In this document: positions 16,215 to 25,142 of the stretch, piece after piece
How the letters are laid out: every line of letters starts with the position of its first letter
How positions within the stretch are numbered: position 1 is the first letter of the stretch
Assembly: GCF_004297265.1 (NCBI RefSeq)
Contig: NZ_SCUT01000010.1
Span: 62,001 to 126,000 of the forward strand
Reading direction: 5' to 3'
From: Reyranella sp.
Lineage (GTDB): Bacteria > Pseudomonadota > Alphaproteobacteria > Reyranellales > Reyranellaceae
Length of the DNA: 64,000 nucleotides
Position numbers and translations under genes: made by a program
Notes under the pieces: model-generated
Seen by the model: only the letters and a program-made list of their open reading frames with translations
The model's database searches: none
What the model was told of the DNA's origin: nothing

Positions 16215-19200
16215 ATGAGCGATCTTCTCAAAGAGTTCGGCGCTGCCACGTCCAGCGACGGCGCCTCAAGCGCACAGACGGCGGCGCCGGACAGCGGCGA
16301 GAAGTCCCTCCTGGGGCGCGTAGCCTCCGACATCGGCACCGGCATCACTGAGCTGGTGCCGGCTGTCGGCTCTGGCATCGTGCGCGGCGTCAATGAGATG
16401 TCTCAGGCCGCCTTCGAGGCGGGCCAGTGGCTCAACAAGAACGTCGCGGACCTCGGCACCGTCGAGATCGGCCGCGGTGGTCTGAAGTGGCGCTCTGGCT
16501 ACGCCGAGACCAACGACCTACAGGTCCCCGAGAGCGTCCAGCCCCCGAGGCCCACGACAGTCACGGGCAGCATCGGCGAGGGCGTCTCTCAGTTCCTCAC
16601 CGGCTACGTGCTGGGCGGCAAGCTGCTGAAGGGTGCCGGCATGACTGCCGCGCGCTTCGCTCCTGCCGCCGCCACGTCCGCCGTAGTGGACGCAGCCGCC
16701 ACCACGGGCGGCAAGCTCGCATACGCGGGCGCACGCTCCATGTTCTCAGGCGCTACGGCTTTCGACCCCTCCGAAGAGCGCCTCTCCAACTTCATCAACG
16801 AGGACACTCCGCTCGGCAATGCGCTGACGGAGTACCTCGCCACCTCGCCCGACGACAGTCGCGCCGAGGGCCGCTTCAAGAACGCCCTGGAGAACGTCAT
16901 CCTCGACGTCCCGCTCGAAGCCTTCTTCTATGCCGTGAAGGGCATTAAGGCGAAGCGGGCAGGGGACACCAAGGCCGCCGAGGTTCTCGCCGAACAGGTC
17001 GAGAAGGAACTCAACAAGGCCACCACGTCGACCGAAGCGGTCCCTCGCGAAGGCGCGGACGTTCCCGAGATCAACTTCGGCAAATCCCCTCGTGGCCCCC
17101 GCAAGGCCACCTCAGTCTACGAGCCGGCCCCCGAGCGTCCCACCGCGGACGGTAAGAGCTACGAACCGTACAAGCCCCCGTTCGACTGGGGAGAGAAGCA
17201 GGCCGACGCTCTTCTGGAGCGCTACGGGAAGATCGCAGACGATCCCCAGGCGCTAGACGCTGAAGCCAAGCGCCGGCTGTTCACGAACATGCGCTACGTC
17301 GCTGACGAGAACGACGCCAAGGCGCTCTTCAACGAGTTCGGCAAGATCGCCTACCAGTCCTTCGTGAAGTCGAGGGGCGACAAGATCACACACGCCGACG
17401 TCCTCAACTGGGCCGGCAAGCAGGCCGACGAGCTGGCCGACGTCACCGGAACCGACGTGCGCGAGCTGGTGCTGCGGATGAACGCCGACAAGGCGGACAT
17501 CGACGGTCTCGCCCAGCGTCTCGCCGGCTACCGTGCGGCCACCTCGGTCTACTCTCGCCGCGCCACAGACCTCGCCAACGCCTTCAAGCGTGGCGACCTG
17601 TCAGAGTTCGGCGGCGACATGAATGCCTGGAAGTCGGAGTTCCTTCGCACCACGCAGACCCTCTTTGCGATCGCGCCGCAGACCGAAGGCATCAAGTCTG
17701 GTCTCGGCCGAAACCTGGCCCTCCTACAGGCCAACATCGGACCGGACGGCAAGCCCACGGGCAAGCTGGCTGGAATGTCCGACGAGGCCGCCAAGGCGTC
17801 GCGCGCCGCATCCCCCAAGGCCCAGGTCGAGGGTAAGGCCCCAGATGTCGGCCCCGTTGGGCAGGCGGAAGTGGCTGGCGCGTCTGCCGGCGATGACGCC
17901 GCGATCCAACGCCTTGTCGAGAAGCTCGCTCGCACGGACAACCCCAAGGCAGCCAAGAAGGTCGTCGAGGACGCCTTCGGCGCTGGGGCCATGGACGTGA
18001 ACAACGAGCTATGGATCAACGCGCTCCTGTCCGGCCCTAAGACGCACATCGTCAACATGATGACGTCGACCCTGAAGTCGGCCCTCGTCATGCCTGGAGA
18101 GCAGATGCTTGCCGGCATCATCTCGCGCGACATGGACTTGTTCATGATGGGAGCGGATCAATACGCCGGCTTCTTCCACGCGATGAAGGACAGTATGAGG
18201 ATGGCGCGCAAGGCGCTGGCTCAGGGCGATCCGGTACTCGACGTGTCCTCTCAGGGTTACGGCGGTGCCGGCCATGGGGGCTCTGGCGTAATCAACGCAG
18301 GCACCTTCGGCCTCAACACCGAGACCCCGCTGGGCGCACTGGTGTCTGGCTTCGGCCAGCTCGTGCGTATGCCCAGCCGCCTTCTGACCTCTGAGGACGA
18401 ACTCCTCAAGCAACTCAACTACCGCGCCCGCCTGTACGCCATGGGCGTGCGGGAGGCCCGCGAGATGCGCCGTGCCCACAAGGCTACGGACGCGGAACTC
18501 AGCAAGTTCATCTCCGAGTATGTAGAGCGCGGCTTCGACGAAAACGGTGCAGCCGTGAATGCCGAGGCGCTTGCCTGGGCTAGAGATGCCACGTTCACCA
18601 ATGACCTGTCGGTCCAGACCTGGGGTGGCGGGAAGTCGATCGGCGAGAGCTTGAACGCCTTCGCCGCGAGCCATCCAGGCTTCCGCATGGTCATGCCGTT
18701 TATCCGCGTCCCGACCAACATCATGCGCGACGTGTGGGACCACACTCCGGGCATGAACCTCCTGAGGCGCCAGTACCGCGCCGAGCTGGAGGCGGGAGGC
18801 GAGCGTGCGGCTCTGGCTAAGGCCAAGATGCTCACGGGCTCTGGGATCATGACGACCGCGGTGATGATGGCCGCCAATGGCGACATCGTCGGCGGACTCG
18901 CGAGTGACCCTGCGGTTCGCAAGGCCCAGCAGGAAGCCGGCGTGGTTCCTTTCTCCATCCGCGTGCGGCAGGAGGATGGGAGCTACCGCTACTACAGCTA
19001 CGAGCGCTTCGACCCCTACGCGACCTTCTTCTCCACCGTCGCCACGTTCGCGGACATCGCGGGCCACATTGACGACTGGAAGATGGAAGACCTCGCGTCG
19101 TCCATGGTCACGGCCCTCGCCAAGAACATCGAAAGCAAGACCTACCTCCAGGGCATCACAGAAATCCTTGGGGCCATCTCCGATCCCGACAGCAAGGCCG

Positions 19201-19841
19201 AGGCGTTCCTCAAGAAGCGCGCGGCGTCCTACGTCCCGTCGATCACCAACGCCTTCCGCGGTGCCGACTATCTCTCCGATCCTCACACGATCGCGCAGGC
19301 GATGCAGGCCCGCACTGCCGGCTACGGCAACGGCGTCGATCCCCGCTACAACCTCATTGGTGAGCGCGTGGCAACCCCGAAGGGCTACGGCCCCGACTGG
19401 CTGTCACCGATCACTGTGGGTCAGCAGGACGATCCGGTACTTATGGAGCTGGCAAGGCTGGTCGACAAACACAAGGGCGGCCTCGGCTATCCGTCGAAGA
19501 CGCGCTCCGGTGGCCTCGATCTAGACCTCACGCAGTTCGCGATCGGAGATCAGAGCGCCTACGGTCGGATGCAAGAGCTGGCCGGTGAGGTGAAGGTGAG
19601 CGGCAAGACGCTCCGCTCGCGTCTCGACGAGATGTTCTCCAGCGATCGCTACAAGAACAAGCTGACCGATGGTGAGCCCGGTATCCCTGGCTCACGCCTC
19701 ACACACGTCCAGGCGACCATCGAAGCCTACAGGCAGGCAGCTCTCGCGCAGCTCTCGAAGGAGAGCCCAGAGTTCGGCCAAGCCTATCGCGACGCGCAGA
19801 TCAAGCGCGTGCAGATGCAGCGCTTCGGGCCGCAACAGTAA
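16215..19841 (+). CDS. Internal virion protein D (T7 gp16-like)
   Basis: The protein is 1208 aa (T7 gp16 1318), the largest in the phage and expected to span the inner membrane on ejection. The order (after gp15, before the fibre) and length support the call. T7 gp16 carries an N-terminal lytic transglycosylase domain. Here the N-terminus instead reads MSDLLKEFGAATSSDG followed by amphipathic or hydrophobic segments (ITELVPAVGSGIVRGVNEM), and no catalytic Glu motif is apparent. Cell-wall digestion on entry may therefore use another protein or not be needed. Confidence 0.88.
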   Translation: MSDLLKEFGAATSSDGASSAQTAAPDSGEKSLLGRVASDIGTGITELVPAVGSGIVRGVNEMSQAAFEAGQWLNKNVADLGTVEIGRGGLKWRSGYAETNDLQVPESVQPPRPTTVTGSIGEGVSQFLTGYVLGGKLLKGAGMTAARFAPAAATSAVVDAAATTGGKLAYAGARSMFSGATAFDPSEERLSNFINEDTPLGNALTEYLATSPDDSRAEGRFKNALENVILDVPLEAFFYAVKGIKAKRAGDTKAAEVLAEQVEKELNKATTSTEAVPREGADVPEINFGKSPRGPRKATSVYEPAPERPTADGKSYEPYKPPFDWGEKQADALLERYGKIADDPQALDAEAKRRLFTNMRYVADENDAKALFNEFGKIAYQSFVKSRGDKITHADVLNWAGKQADELADVTGTDVRELVLRMNADKADIDGLAQRLAGYRAATSVYSRRATDLANAFKRGDLSEFGGDMNAWKSEFLRTTQTLFAIAPQTEGIKSGLGRNLALLQANIGPDGKPTGKLAGMSDEAAKASRAASPKAQVEGKAPDVGPVGQAEVAGASAGDDAAIQRLVEKLARTDNPKAAKKVVEDAFGAGAMDVNNELWINALLSGPKTHIVNMMTSTLKSALVMPGEQMLAGIISRDMDLFMMGADQYAGFFHAMKDSMRMARKALAQGDPVLDVSSQGYGGAGHGGSGVINAGTFGLNTETPLGALVSGFGQLVRMPSRLLTSEDELLKQLNYRARLYAMGVREAREMRRAHKATDAELSKFISEYVERGFDENGAAVNAEALAWARDATFTNDLSVQTWGGGKSIGESLNAFAASHPGFRMVMPFIRVPTNIMRDVWDHTPGMNLLRRQYRAELEAGGERAALAKAKMLTGSGIMTTAVMMAANGDIVGGLASDPAVRKAQQEAGVVPFSIRVRQEDGSYRYYSYERFDPYATFFSTVATFADIAGHIDDWKMEDLASSMVTALAKNIESKTYLQGITEILGAISDPDSKAEAFLKKRAASYVPSITNAFRGADYLSDPHTIAQAMQARTAGYGNGVDPRYNLIGERVATPKGYGPDWLSPITVGQQDDPVLMELARLVDKHKGGLGYPSKTRSGGLDLDLTQFAIGDQSAYGRMQELAGEVKVSGKTLRSRLDEMFSSDRYKNKLTDGEPGIPGSRLTHVQATIEAYRQAALAQLSKESPEFGQAYRDAQIKRVQMQRFGPQQ

Positions 19842-19846
19842 CAGGT

Positions 19847-19866
19847 GAGGGGCCTTAGTGCCCCTC
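19847..19866 (+). terminator. Hairpin before tail fibre gene (attenuator or processing site)
   Basis: GAGGGGC (19847-19853) pairs with GCCCCTC (19860-19866) across CTTAGT. The following sequence is CCTCCACCTTCC with no T-run, so it is a weak terminator at most. It occupies the 54-base gap before the fibre start at 19896 and may be an RNA processing site. Confidence 0.45.
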
Positions 19867-19895
19867 CCTCCACCTTCCAATTCCAAGGCCGATCA

Positions 19896-21248
19896 ATGGC
19901 AAACTCCTATGTCCGGTATCAGGGCAATGGGACGCAGGAGAACTTTAGCCTGTCGTTCCCGTACCTCGATCGGGCACACATCTTCGTTAAGGTCGACGAC
20001 GAAACCGTCACCTTCGCCTGGGTGAACGCGACCACGATCGCCATCTCCCCAGCGCCCGCGAACGGGACAGTAGTCGAGCTGCGGCGCATCACGCCCTCCA
20101 CTGAGCCAAACGTCGACTTCCAAGACGGCGCTATCGTCACTGAAGAGCAGCTCGACCAGAACGCTCTCCAGTCTCTCTACGTGGCTGGCGAGGGGCAGGA
20201 CAATACCGCAGATGCTCTCTCTGTGGTCAGCGACGACACCTTCGACGCCGAGGATCGCCGCATCAAGAATGTCGCCGACCCTGTCGCTCTTCAGGATGCA
20301 GCCACCAAGGCATATGTCGACAGCGCTACTGGCGAGTTGGCTGCGGAGCGGGCCGAAGAGGCCCTCGCAGACCTACAGGCGCGCTATCTCGGCCCGCTGG
20401 CCTCCGATCCGGCCTCCGGTGTTGAAGGGCAGACCTACTTCAACACCACCAGCAACATCATGCGCGTGCGCTCCGATGGCGCCTGGGTGAACTCTGTCGT
20501 CTCCACCGCGAACTTCTACACGAAGACCGAGGTGGACGCTGCGATCGCCGCGGCGGACGGGATCACGCAGTCTGAGGGCGATGCTCGATACGGACAGCTC
20601 GGCGACGACAACGCATGGACTGGCACGAACAACTTCTACGGAGACACCACAGTCCCCACGAAGAGCGCCGGGGACAACTCCTTCGCCGCGGCCAGTACCC
20701 AGTACGTCGACCGCATGTGGACGACTGGCGACATCAAGCTCACATGGAAGACCACGGCCGACGCCGGCTGGATCATGCACACCGATGGCTCAATCGGCAG
20801 TGCGACCAGCGGCGCCACATACGCCAACGCGAATGCACAGGCCCTCTTCCTGCTGATCTGGGCGAACTTCGCCAACTCCGAAGCTGCCGTTAATGGCGGG
20901 CGTGGGGCGAGCGCCGCGGCAGACTGGGCAGCCAACAAGCGCATCTCGCTGCCCAAGGCGCTGGGTCGCGCGATCGGCGTTGCCGGTGCCGGCTCTGGTC
21001 TCACTTCCCGCACGCTCGGTACAACGGCTGGTGCGGAGACTGTGGCCGCCGAGATGCCTGCCCACACCCACAGTCAGAAGCGCATCGTCACCACCGTCGA
21101 AGTCAGCGAGACCATTGGTGGCACCTTTCTAGTCCCACTGTCGAGCGGCTTCGATAACGGCGGTGTTACCGGCAGCGCGTCAAGCGGCGACGGGACGATG
21201 TCCGTCGTGCAGCCGACCTCCTTCTGGAACGTGATGATTAAGCTGTAA
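19896..21248 (+). CDS. Tail fibre protein (T7 gp17-type N-terminus, collar-type C-terminus)
   Basis: The protein is 450 aa. I use ATG 19896 (MANSYVRYQGNGTQENFSLS), which is the conserved T7 gp17 N-terminal anchor; the frame is open further upstream without support. The anchor domain (residues 1-120) binds the tail. The middle contains triple-helix-like repeats (DNTADALSVVSDDTFDAEDR, RYGQLGDDNAWTGTNNFYGD). The C-terminal 170 residues resemble phage collar/short-fibre tips: GRAIGVAGAGSGLTSRTLG, then EMPAHTHSQ, ending FWNVMIKL. This tip should be the receptor-binding part. Confidence 0.88.
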   Translation: MANSYVRYQGNGTQENFSLSFPYLDRAHIFVKVDDETVTFAWVNATTIAISPAPANGTVVELRRITPSTEPNVDFQDGAIVTEEQLDQNALQSLYVAGEGQDNTADALSVVSDDTFDAEDRRIKNVADPVALQDAATKAYVDSATGELAAERAEEALADLQARYLGPLASDPASGVEGQTYFNTTSNIMRVRSDGAWVNSVVSTANFYTKTEVDAAIAAADGITQSEGDARYGQLGDDNAWTGTNNFYGDTTVPTKSAGDNSFAAASTQYVDRMWTTGDIKLTWKTTADAGWIMHTDGSIGSATSGATYANANAQALFLLIWANFANSEAAVNGGRGASAAADWAANKRISLPKALGRAIGVAGAGSGLTSRTLGTTAGAETVAAEMPAHTHSQKRIVTTVEVSETIGGTFLVPLSSGFDNGGVTGSASSGDGTMSVVQPTSFWNVMIKL

Positions 21249-21526
21249 TGGACACCTCAGAACGCATCCTGCTCGCGTTGGGCGACATCCGCGAAGACGT
21301 TGGCGCTATGGGCGCCGACATACGTTCCGTGGATAAGCGCCTCGACGCGCTGGAGCAGGTTCTCAAGGATCACGTCGCGGAGGGCAAAGCCATCTCCAAG
21401 CGTGTCTCCTCCCTGGAACACTCCCGCACTCGAATGACAGCGATCGCCGGCCTCGTGTCGGCGGCGGTGTCCGGCCTCGCGGCCATCGGGACTGCGACAC
21501 TGAAAGGATACCCATGGGCGCACTAA
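21248..21526 (+). CDS. Small coiled-coil protein with C-terminal membrane segment (XhlA-like, possible holin partner)
   Basis: The protein is 92 aa. Residues 5-58 form a coiled coil with clear heptads (ILLALGDIREDVGAMGADIR, then DKRLDALEQVLKDHVAEG). Residues about 63-85 form a single hydrophobic segment (MTAIAGLVSAAVSGLAAIGTA). This layout matches the XhlA haemolysin/holin-associated family. It starts on the last base of the fibre stop and overlaps the next holin gene by 13 bases. Confidence 0.65.
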   Translation: MDTSERILLALGDIREDVGAMGADIRSVDKRLDALEQVLKDHVAEGKAISKRVSSLEHSRTRMTAIAGLVSAAVSGLAAIGTATLKGYPWAH

Positions 21527-21912
21527 CTCTTCTGCTGCCCGTCCTATCATCCATCCTCGATCGCTTCCTTCCCGACCCGCAGGCGAAAGCCAAGGCGCTC
21601 TCCGACTTCATGGAGGCCGCGCAGAAGGCCGACGCGAACCAGCTCGAAGTGAACAAGGCCGAAGCCCAGACGGGCTCGCTGTTCATCGCCGGCTGGCGCC
21701 CGTTCATCGGCTGGGTAGGCGGCGTCGCGCTGGCGTGGCACTTCGTCATCAAGAACGTGCTGCTGGCCTTCGCCGGCTACCTCGACGAGAAACTCGTCAC
21801 CGCGATCCTCAACATGCCGAACCTCGACCAGAACCTCTGGGAGCTGATTACGGCGATGTTGGGCATCGGCGCCATGCGCTCGATCGAGAAGATCAAGGGC
21901 GCGACGAAGTGA
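21514..21912 (+). CDS. Holin, three-TM GTA type (PF11351-like)
   Basis: The protein is 132 aa. The pattern fits the gene-transfer-agent/phage 3TM holin family: N-terminal hydrophobic start (ALTLLLPVLSSILDRFLPDP), helix AKAKALSDFMEAAQKADANQLEVNKAEA, then GWRPFIGWVGGVALAWHFVI and a C-terminal ELITAMLGIGAMRSIEKIK. It sits at the T7 gene 17.5 position. The endolysin partner is not adjacent: the SleB-type hydrolase is at 34738. Its stop overlaps the GTG of the small terminase. Confidence 0.85.
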   Translation: MGALTLLLPVLSSILDRFLPDPQAKAKALSDFMEAAQKADANQLEVNKAEAQTGSLFIAGWRPFIGWVGGVALAWHFVIKNVLLAFAGYLDEKLVTAILNMPNLDQNLWELITAMLGIGAMRSIEKIKGATK

Positions 21913-22139
21913 GCGACGACGTCTTTCAGCAGCTCCACGAGGAGCTGACGAAGCAACTGCTGGAGCGAGTTAAGAACGGTACGGCCACCGCCGCCGATCT
22001 CAACGTCGCCCGGCAGTGGCTCAACGATAACAAGGTCGCTGCCGACCCGCGACGCAACGCCGGGCTCAAGAAGCTCGACGAGACGATCGCTGATCTCCCA
22101 TTCGACGCCGATGGCGTCCCCACATCCAAGGCCCACTAA
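21909..22139 (+). CDS. Terminase small subunit (T7 gp18-like, DNA maturase A)
   Basis: The protein is 76 aa (T7 gp18 89). It uses GTG 21909, which overlaps the holin stop (GTGA). The sequence is MSDDVFQQLHEELTKQLLER, then KNGTATAADLNVARQWLNDN, a pattern common to small terminases of T7-like phages: a helical DNA-binding segment and a short C-terminal tail. In T7 it works with gp19 in concatemer packaging. The large subunit lies 3 kb downstream instead of next door. Confidence 0.82.
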   Translation: MSDDVFQQLHEELTKQLLERVKNGTATAADLNVARQWLNDNKVAADPRRNAGLKKLDETIADLPFDADGVPTSKAH

Positions 22140-22423
22140 TGCGTTACCTTCAGGCCAGCGGGATTTCCGTATCCAAGGGGTACGAGAAGATCACCGGCCT
22201 TTCTGCCGCCAAACCTCTAACCGTCCCGTCCGGCGCGCGCGCTGCGCTCGTTGTGCCCGAAGGCGGAGCAGTTCGCTTCCGAGACGATGGAACAGACCCC
22301 GACGCCTCGACCGGCTTCCCGATCGCTGAAGATCAGCCGTTCGAGTTTTCCGGCAACCTGCGCTCCGTCAAGCTGATCCAGAAGTCCAGCACGGTGACGC
22401 TGCACGTCTACTACTACGTCTAG
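22139..22423 (+). CDS. Small beta-rich phage structural protein, unknown
   Basis: The protein is 94 aa. It starts one base into the small terminase stop. The sequence alternates beta strands and glycine turns (LTVPSGARAALVVPEGGAVRF; RDDGTDPDASTGFP), and the last strand ends TVTLHVYYYV. Proteins of this look in phages are often small decoration or tail-accessory proteins. It is the first member of the cassette between the two terminase genes. Confidence 0.55.
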   Translation: MRYLQASGISVSKGYEKITGLSAAKPLTVPSGARAALVVPEGGAVRFRDDGTDPDASTGFPIAEDQPFEFSGNLRSVKLIQKSSTVTLHVYYYV

Positions 22424-22431
22424 GTGTCACT

Positions 22432-23706
22432 ATGCCCCGCGTACTTCCCACGCCTCCGTTCTCTGCGGCGGCTTTTCAGCGTGTCTATGGTGCACAGCCG
22501 CAGTTGGTCAGCGCCTCTCCGACCCGCTACGACTTCATCACCGGCTTCCTACCAACCGGAGTTAGCCTATCCCGCGCATCGACAGCATGGCGCAACAGTA
22601 GCTCCGGTATCATCGTACCCGAGACGACTGACGTAGCGCGCTTCCAGTTCGACCCGGTGGCGCTGACGCCGCGAGGGCTGTTGGTCGAGGCCGGCCGCAC
22701 GGAACTCTATACCAAGAATACCGACTTCTCGTCTGGGTGGGGGCTGGTCGGTTGTACCATCAACCCCAACGCGGTGACTGGACCGGACGGGACAGCGTCC
22801 GCCGATGAAGTGATCGAAGGCACCACGACCCAGCAATCCCTGGGGCAGCTTGCGATCAACTTCACGTCTGGCGTGACCTACATCCACCGCATCTACGCGA
22901 AAGCGAAGACGCGCAACTGGATCGCGGTCTATTGGGACCCAAATCGCTTTGGCGGAACCGGCTTCAACTATTTCGATGTCGCCAACGGCGTCGTCGGGAC
23001 GGCCAGCGCCGGCATGACTACGCTAATTCGTCCCGCCGCAAACGGCTTCTACGAGTGCATCGTTATCGGCACCTGCACTTCCACAGGTGCCGGCAACAGG
23101 AGCTTCTGGCTCGCCAACGCTGACGGCGGGCGCGTCTACACGGGCGACGGCACTTCCAGCCTGTATATCTGGGGCGCGTCTCTGCAAGTCGGGGCCGATG
23201 TGACGCAGCACATCGCCACGGACGCCGTAACGGTTGCTACAGCCGCCGACACGGCCTTGATCACCAACGTCGCCTCCCTGACGGACCAGTGCTGGGTCGT
23301 CAAGGCTCGCACGCCTACCAAGCTGCCGACCGGACAGGCCAACACCGTTTTCCAGATGGACGACGGAGGCAACGCCAACCGCCGCATGATCTACTACCTC
23401 AATGGCCGGCTGTACGTTGTTTCCACGATCGGGGGCGTCGCGCAAGCTACCCTCGACATGGGGTTGGTTGCGAACGGCACCGACTTCTCCATCGCCGCCC
23501 GTTTTGCCGACGCCAATTTCGCGGCGTCTCTCAATGGTGGGACGCTCGTCACAGAGACCACGGCTGGGCGCCTCAACACGCTCGGTATGACCACCGCGAG
23601 AATAGGCGCCGCCGCGGGCGGCGGCTTCGCGTGGAACTCCACCATCCGATACATCGAGACCCGGCGCACGGCGAGCGATGCAGAGCTGCCGCTCCTGGCG
23701 GCTTAA
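22432..23706 (+). CDS. Probable tail spike / appendage protein with lectin-like beta sandwich
   Basis: The protein is 424 aa. The N-terminal part has a motif common in phage spike proteins: ASTAWRNSSSG, then VARFQFDPVALTPRGLLVEA near residues 45-85. The middle and C-terminal regions are beta-rich, with LamG/concanavalin-like features (SSLYIWGASLQVGADVT; MIYYLNGRLYVVSTI). It may bind host surface glycans. Catalytic residues were not identified. Position between terminase genes suggests an exchangeable adsorption cassette. Confidence 0.6.
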   Translation: MPRVLPTPPFSAAAFQRVYGAQPQLVSASPTRYDFITGFLPTGVSLSRASTAWRNSSSGIIVPETTDVARFQFDPVALTPRGLLVEAGRTELYTKNTDFSSGWGLVGCTINPNAVTGPDGTASADEVIEGTTTQQSLGQLAINFTSGVTYIHRIYAKAKTRNWIAVYWDPNRFGGTGFNYFDVANGVVGTASAGMTTLIRPAANGFYECIVIGTCTSTGAGNRSFWLANADGGRVYTGDGTSSLYIWGASLQVGADVTQHIATDAVTVATAADTALITNVASLTDQCWVVKARTPTKLPTGQANTVFQMDDGGNANRRMIYYLNGRLYVVSTIGGVAQATLDMGLVANGTDFSIAARFADANFAASLNGGTLVTETTAGRLNTLGMTTARIGAAAGGGFAWNSTIRYIETRRTASDAELPLLAA

Positions 23707-23722
23707 AGAAAGGAACAGACCT

Positions 23723-24016
23723 ATGGCTTGGTCCGAGCCAATCTACACCTGTCATCCCGACGAGGCGACGGCGCGCGCTGCCGCATCGGCCCTGGGGGTG
23801 GAGTTCCTCGACAACGGAAGCATCCCCACTGGAAACCAGCGGTACGCCCTGTGCGCGCCGCTGGTGTGGTCGGAAGAGGCCCCAGCGCCCGAAGAGGGCT
23901 TCTGGTCGATGCTCCGCATCAATCTCGAATGGGAAGGCGCCGTCGCGATCATGGCAGCGATCGAGGCGTCAGGAGCCAAGCGCAACTTGGCAAACCCTCC
24001 CGTTATCTGGGCGTAG
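23723..24016 (+). CDS. Small phage protein in adsorption cassette, unknown
   Basis: The protein is 97 aa. ATG 23723 has AAAGAAAGGAA upstream and is preferred to an earlier in-frame ATG at 23678 that overlaps the spike gene. The sequence is MAWSEPIYTCHPDEATARAA, later LRINLEWEGAVAIMAAIEAS. It has no signal peptide or clear motif. It follows the spike gene by 16 bases and could be an assembly factor for it. Confidence 0.55.
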   Translation: MAWSEPIYTCHPDEATARAAASALGVEFLDNGSIPTGNQRYALCAPLVWSEEAPAPEEGFWSMLRINLEWEGAVAIMAAIEASGAKRNLANPPVIWA

Positions 24017-24041
24017 CCCACAACCCACACTGTAAGTATTC

Positions 24042-24317
24042 ATGCCCACCTCCCGCTTCCTTCGCTCGCCCGTGCGTACTCGCACGATCTCGGGCACGAC
24101 CTCTGCTGGCGGCACGACCGACACCGTGGTCTCCATCATGCCGGACAACTCGATCCGCTTCACCGATCGCAACGGCAACACCCAGGTCATCCAGGGCTTG
24201 CCGCCCAACTACACGACCGCCTTCCAGAACCGGCTTCAGCCGTCGACCACGGCGTTCCGTGGCGACGCCGCGAATGCGCTCTTCGCACTCGTGGATGCAC
24301 TGATCGCCCGCACGTAA
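24042..24317 (+). CDS. Small phage protein, unknown
   Basis: The protein is 91 aa. It has a Ser/Thr-rich N-terminal half (SRFLRSPVRTRTISGTTSAG), a short RFTDRNGNTQVI beta segment, and a helical C-terminus (GDAANALFALVDALIART). It is spaced 25 bases from its left neighbour and 15 from its right. No family recognised. Confidence 0.5.
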   Translation: MPTSRFLRSPVRTRTISGTTSAGGTTDTVVSIMPDNSIRFTDRNGNTQVIQGLPPNYTTAFQNRLQPSTTAFRGDAANALFALVDALIART

Positions 24318-24332
24318 CCCCAGGACAACGAC

Positions 24333-24923
24333 ATGAAGCTCCTTCCCGCCATCGCCGGCCGCGCGTACTTCACGCCCGGCTCCTACACCACGCTCCTCGC
24401 CGCGGCCGACAAGATTTACGCGGTCCCCTTCGTCGCCGGTAAGGGCGGCATCACGCCCGATCGTATCGGCGTCAACGTGACGACCCAGGGCGCTGGCGCC
24501 AACTGCGACGTCCGCTTCGGCATCTACGCGGATCGCAATGGCCGACCCGGCACGCTGATCGGCGACTTCGGGGCCAAGACGGGCCTGACCTCGACCGGCG
24601 AGCACAAGGTCGACATCATCGGCGCGCTGCGTCCGTTCCTGTGGCCCGGTCAGCTCTACTGGCTCGCGGCCAACTTCGATGGTGCCGCCTCGACGCAGCC
24701 GACCGTCGCCGCCCTGGCGACCTCAGTGGTCCCGCAGGAGATCGCGGCGTACCTGGGCGTGGCCGACCTCGCGTCGCTCCCCAGCTCGGCCGCGACCGCT
24801 GGCGTCGGCCTGCGCGCGGACCTGACCTACAACATCTCCAACGCCCTTCCGGACGGTGGGGACCTGACGTGGGCGGTCCAGCTCAACACCGCGGTCGCCC
24901 TGGTCGGCCTCCGAGCCGCCTAA
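24333..24923 (+). CDS. Beta-rich phage protein, probable appendage component
   Basis: The protein is 196 aa with a jelly-roll-like alternation: KIYAVPFVAGKGGITPDRIG, CDVRFGIYADRNGRPGTLI, FLWPGQLYWLAANFDGAAS. This kind of domain is common in phage tail appendages and head fibres that bind sugars or other virion proteins. There is no transmembrane segment. It is the last gene of the cassette and is followed by an 11-bp hairpin. Confidence 0.55.
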   Translation: MKLLPAIAGRAYFTPGSYTTLLAAADKIYAVPFVAGKGGITPDRIGVNVTTQGAGANCDVRFGIYADRNGRPGTLIGDFGAKTGLTSTGEHKVDIIGALRPFLWPGQLYWLAANFDGAASTQPTVAALATSVVPQEIAAYLGVADLASLPSSAATAGVGLRADLTYNISNALPDGGDLTWAVQLNTAVALVGLRAA

Positions 24924-25142
24924 ACTCCGCTCCATGGAATTTCTCCTGGGAGGCCCATAAAGCCTCCCAGGACGATTTCAGGGGCTCCCGGCTACCACCA
25001 TGGCCGGGACCTCCTCAAATCGCTTCCTATCCCCGTTTCCGCCCCAGCGCGAGGCCCTCCCGTTCGGTCGGGGCGCCTGTCAGCGAGCCCCGCCCTCACG
25101 GGAGCGTCTACTGTTGCGGGGAAGTCACACATAAGAGGACCA
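24924..25142 (+). other. Gap before large terminase, with strong hairpin at 24944-24972
   Basis: TCCTGGGAGGC (24944-24954) pairs exactly with GCCTCCCAGGA (24962-24972) across a 7-base loop. It has no T-run, so it may be a processing site or a factor-dependent terminator. The rest contains one 44-codon frame (25000-25134) with no good ribosome site, which I do not call. A ribosome site (AAGAGG) precedes the terminase ATG at 25143. Confidence 0.6.

Noticed and set aside
25000..25134. 44-codon frame before the large terminase (possible Rz1-like gene)
   Set aside because: No signal peptide, lipobox or ribosome site; rich in Arg and Pro as in random GC-rich frames.
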